Shown in pieces: positions 61,880 to 64,000 of a stretch of DNA of 64,000 nt (the stretch's first letter is position 1; every line of letters begins with the position of its first letter). The stretch comes from Flavobacterium sp. H122 (GTDB lineage: Bacteria > Bacteroidota > Bacteroidia > Flavobacteriales > Flavobacteriaceae). Both the position numbers and the translations under genes were made by a program. The notes below the pieces were generated by a model, which did not search any database, was not told the origin of the DNA, and saw only the letters and a list, made by a program, of their open reading frames with translations. The DNA is taken from the NCBI RefSeq assembly GCF_004959765.1, contig NZ_SJZD01000007.1:124001-188000 (forward strand), written 5' to 3'.

Positions 61880-64000
61880 TTAAAATTTCAATCTAACACC
61901 ACCTGAAATTGTTGACAAAGGAGAATAAGTATACTGACTTGATGCTCCTGTTTCAGAAACAGTTGGATTAAATCCTTTTCTTTTCGTTGACAGATATAAA
62001 TTATCTCCAGAAATAAAAATACTCAATGAAGCCAATTTTAATTGTTCAGTAATCTTTTTAGGAACAGTATATCCTAATCTAGCATTATTTAAATTAATAT
62101 AATCTGATTTTGTCAAGAATCTCGTTGAAGCAGAAGCTACATTTGCCACTTGGTTGTTTGATAATGCAGGAACGTTAGTAACATCCCCAGCTTGCTGCCA
62201 TCTGTCTCTCATGTCAACATGCCAGTTGTTATCTCCAACTTGCCCATTATTCATTAAGTTTGCATAAGCACCATCATAAGAATAACCACCAAAACTATAC
62301 AATAATTGAATACTTAAATCAAATCCTTTGTATCCTCCTGATAAATTAACCGCACCTCTTACGTCTGGAATAGCCGATTTCCCATTAAATTTTTGGGTTG
62401 CTAAAGCATAACTTGTAACATTTCTTTCTTGTATAAATCCTTTACGACCAGGATTAGTAACTAAATAATCTGTCAATGAAAGAATGTTCTCACCAGCATC
62501 CACAACACCATTATCATTTAAATCATCATAATGTTGTACCCACATAGGATTACCAGTAGCGGCATCTACACCAGCCCATTCTCTTAAATAAAAATCATAA
62601 ATAGAGTGTCCTACTGCTCTACCAAAATTCCCTTGAACATCAATAGTTTTTTGTTCACCAGTTGCAGGATCAATAGGCATTCTCAATAATTTATTATCAA
62701 AAATCTCACCATTTATAGATAAATCCAAATAACCATCTTTACCTTTAAAAATATGACCTGTTACATCAAACTCTATACCTTTGTTTTCTAATTGACCATC
62801 ATTTACAGTAACTGTTGCATATCCTTCAGAAATTGGAGTTCTTCTCTCGAATAACAAATCATCAGTTAATTTACGATACACATCAATACTACCTTCAATT
62901 CTATTTTTAATTCCAAACTCTAAACCTGATTGCAACATTTTTGATGTTTCCCACGTTAAATTAGGATTACCTAATGTTGAAAACAAGAAAGCTGGAGTAT
63001 CAAAAGCACTAGTTTCAGTATTAAATCTTGTATAACCTGGGTATAACCCTACACCATCTTGCTCACCAGTAAGACCGTAACTCACTTTAAATTTTAAATT
63101 ATCAAATAACTTTTGATCCTTCATAAAAGCCTCATTGGTAACATTCCATGCAGCACCTAAAGCCCAGAAATTACCCCATTTATCTTTAACAAATCTCGAA
63201 GATCCATCTCTTCTTATTGTTCCAGTTAAATAATACCTCTTGTCAAAGTTATAATTTACCTGTGAGAAAAAACTTTCCAATTTTACATTATCTGTATAAG
63301 AATTTGCTCCAATATTTACAGCTGCCTGTTCAAATTCTGGAATTGGCAATGCTATTTGATTTTTACTAGCATCCAAATATTTATACTCCCATGAGTTATT
63401 TTCGTGAGCTGCTAAAACTTCCAATTCGTTAACTCCAAAAGTCTTTTTGTATCTCAACAATTTCAAGAAATTATAAGAGAACATTTGAATATCAGTTTTG
63501 TATAATGACCCGTTTGTCCCCGCACTTGGTCCATAATACTTGTTTTGTAAATTATCAAACTTACGTTCGTAATATTGCGTACCTATTTTAGCTTCAAAAG
63601 TCAAATCATTTGAAAATTTTATATCAAAAGCAGAATTTGTTGAAATTTCTTGACGTTTTGCTCTTTCTAATGTATAATGTGCATCAGCAATTGCATTTGT
63701 TAACGCTCCAAATCCTCTACCACCAGTCTCACCATAATCATAAGCTGGTTTACCATAAATATTGTTGATAATATTACCGTTAGCATCTCTCTCAAACAAA
63801 GGATAGATAGAAGGTATATTATCCACAAACCAGAATACACTTCCTGAGTCTGCTGATTGTCCACCTTGATTCGTTGTTGACATTGTATAACCAATATTTG
63901 TCGAAGCTCTCAACCATTCTTTAACATCTTGTGATAAACTTAAACGTCCTGTAATTCTTTCAAAATCTGAATTAATAGAGTATCCTTTATCATTCAAATA
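61880..64000 (-). CDS. SusC/RagA-family TonB-dependent transporter, N-terminus outside window
   Basis: The last about 707 residues of an outer-membrane TonB-dependent receptor; the signal peptide, plug domain and likely carboxypeptidase-like N-terminal domain lie beyond 64000. The seen part is barrel: DKRYYLTGTIRRDGSSRF, ALGAAWNVTNEAFM, LKFKVSYGLTGEQDGVGLYPGYT, GLEFGIKNRIEGSIDVYRK and the Bacteroidetes SusC ending SGGVRLKF with terminal Phe. It pairs with the SusD gene downstream. The substrate is unknown. Confidence 0.93.
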   Translation of the reverse strand, partial: YLNDKGYSINSDFERITGRLSLSQDVKEWLRASTNIGYTMSTTNQGGQSADSGSVFWFVDNIPSIYPLFERDANGNIINNIYGKPAYDYGETGGRGFGALTNAIADAHYTLERAKRQEISTNSAFDIKFSNDLTFEAKIGTQYYERKFDNLQNKYYGPSAGTNGSLYKTDIQMFSYNFLKLLRYKKTFGVNELEVLAAHENNSWEYKYLDASKNQIALPIPEFEQAAVNIGANSYTDNVKLESFFSQVNYNFDKRYYLTGTIRRDGSSRFVKDKWGNFWALGAAWNVTNEAFMKDQKLFDNLKFKVSYGLTGEQDGVGLYPGYTRFNTETSAFDTPAFLFSTLGNPNLTWETSKMLQSGLEFGIKNRIEGSIDVYRKLTDDLLFERRTPISEGYATVTVNDGQLENKGIEFDVTGHIFKGKDGYLDLSINGEIFDNKLLRMPIDPATGEQKTIDVQGNFGRAVGHSIYDFYLREWAGVDAATGNPMWVQHYDDLNDNGVVDAGENILSLTDYLVTNPGRKGFIQERNVTSYALATQKFNGKSAIPDVRGAVNLSGGYKGFDLSIQLLYSFGGYSYDGAYANLMNNGQVGDNNWHVDMRDRWQQAGDVTNVPALSNNQVANVASASTRFLTKSDYINLNNARLGYTVPKKITEQLKLASLSIFISGDNLYLSTKRKGFNPTVSETGASSQYTYSPLSTISGGVRLKF

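Overview
The window reads as a stretch of chromosome from a Flavobacteriaceae bacterium, most likely Flavobacterium or a close relative. The DNA is AT-rich. Many genes are preceded by the Bacteroidetes -7 promoter element TAnnTTTG and lack a Shine-Dalgarno sequence. The window encodes a SusC/SusD pair, a protein with a type IX secretion (T9SS) C-terminal signal, and Bacteroidetes-specific families (DUF2851, putative porin, GLPGLI-like). Where the first possible start lies inside or upstream of a promoter, I have moved the start downstream.

Layout. 1-4.7 kb: end of an FtsX-type permease, a small unknown protein, prmC, an acetyltransferase, ribD with an overlapping HAD hydrolase, an IMPACT/YigZ protein and a thioesterase. 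4.9-6.8 kb: dnaA overlapping a low-molecular-weight tyrosine phosphatase, then a 31-residue membrane protein on the other strand. 7.2-11.1 kb: a tetrapyrrole-methylase-family protein, a lysozyme-like protein and the operon dapF-GNAT-mltG. 11.3-18.1 kb: HtrA protease, a long-form GAPDH, a YegP-like protein, a small lipoprotein, a GNAT, a LysM/NlpC-P60 hydrolase and a PD40 beta-propeller protein.

18.3-27.3 kb: two aconitases, a mitochondrial-type enzyme (acnA) and AcnB, both on the minus strand. A two-gene cassette between them is best read as a Hachiman anti-phage system: hamA, a PD-(D/E)xK-like effector, and hamB, an SF2 helicase, overlapping by ATGA. 27.8-35.3 kb: a T9SS-exported Ycf48-like repeat protein, a MoxR ATPase, two parvulin-type chaperones and prfC.

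35.4-50.5 kb: the transcription/translation block, read leftward: xerC-hpf, then tRNA-Thr(TGT), tRNA-Tyr(GTA), tRNA-Thr(GGT), tuf, tRNA-Trp(CCA), secE, nusG, rplK, rplA, rplJ, rplL, rpoB, rpoC and a DUF3467 gene. rpsU (bS21) lies just upstream of xerC and carries a perfect Shine-Dalgarno sequence, which fits the known bS21-dependent anti-SD sequestration in this phylum.

50.6-64 kb: a flavin reductase, an acyl-CoA dehydrogenase, a DUF2851/PspC/ComEA-like run, a PNGase F-type glycosidase with an extra N-terminal domain, cystathionine beta-synthase, a putative porin, and a SusD/SusC pair whose SusC is cut by the window end.

The clearest accessory element is the hamAB cassette. No rRNA, CRISPR array, insertion sequence or prophage was seen. 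Two intergenic palindromes sharing a GCCACGAAT core look like members of a dispersed repeat family.
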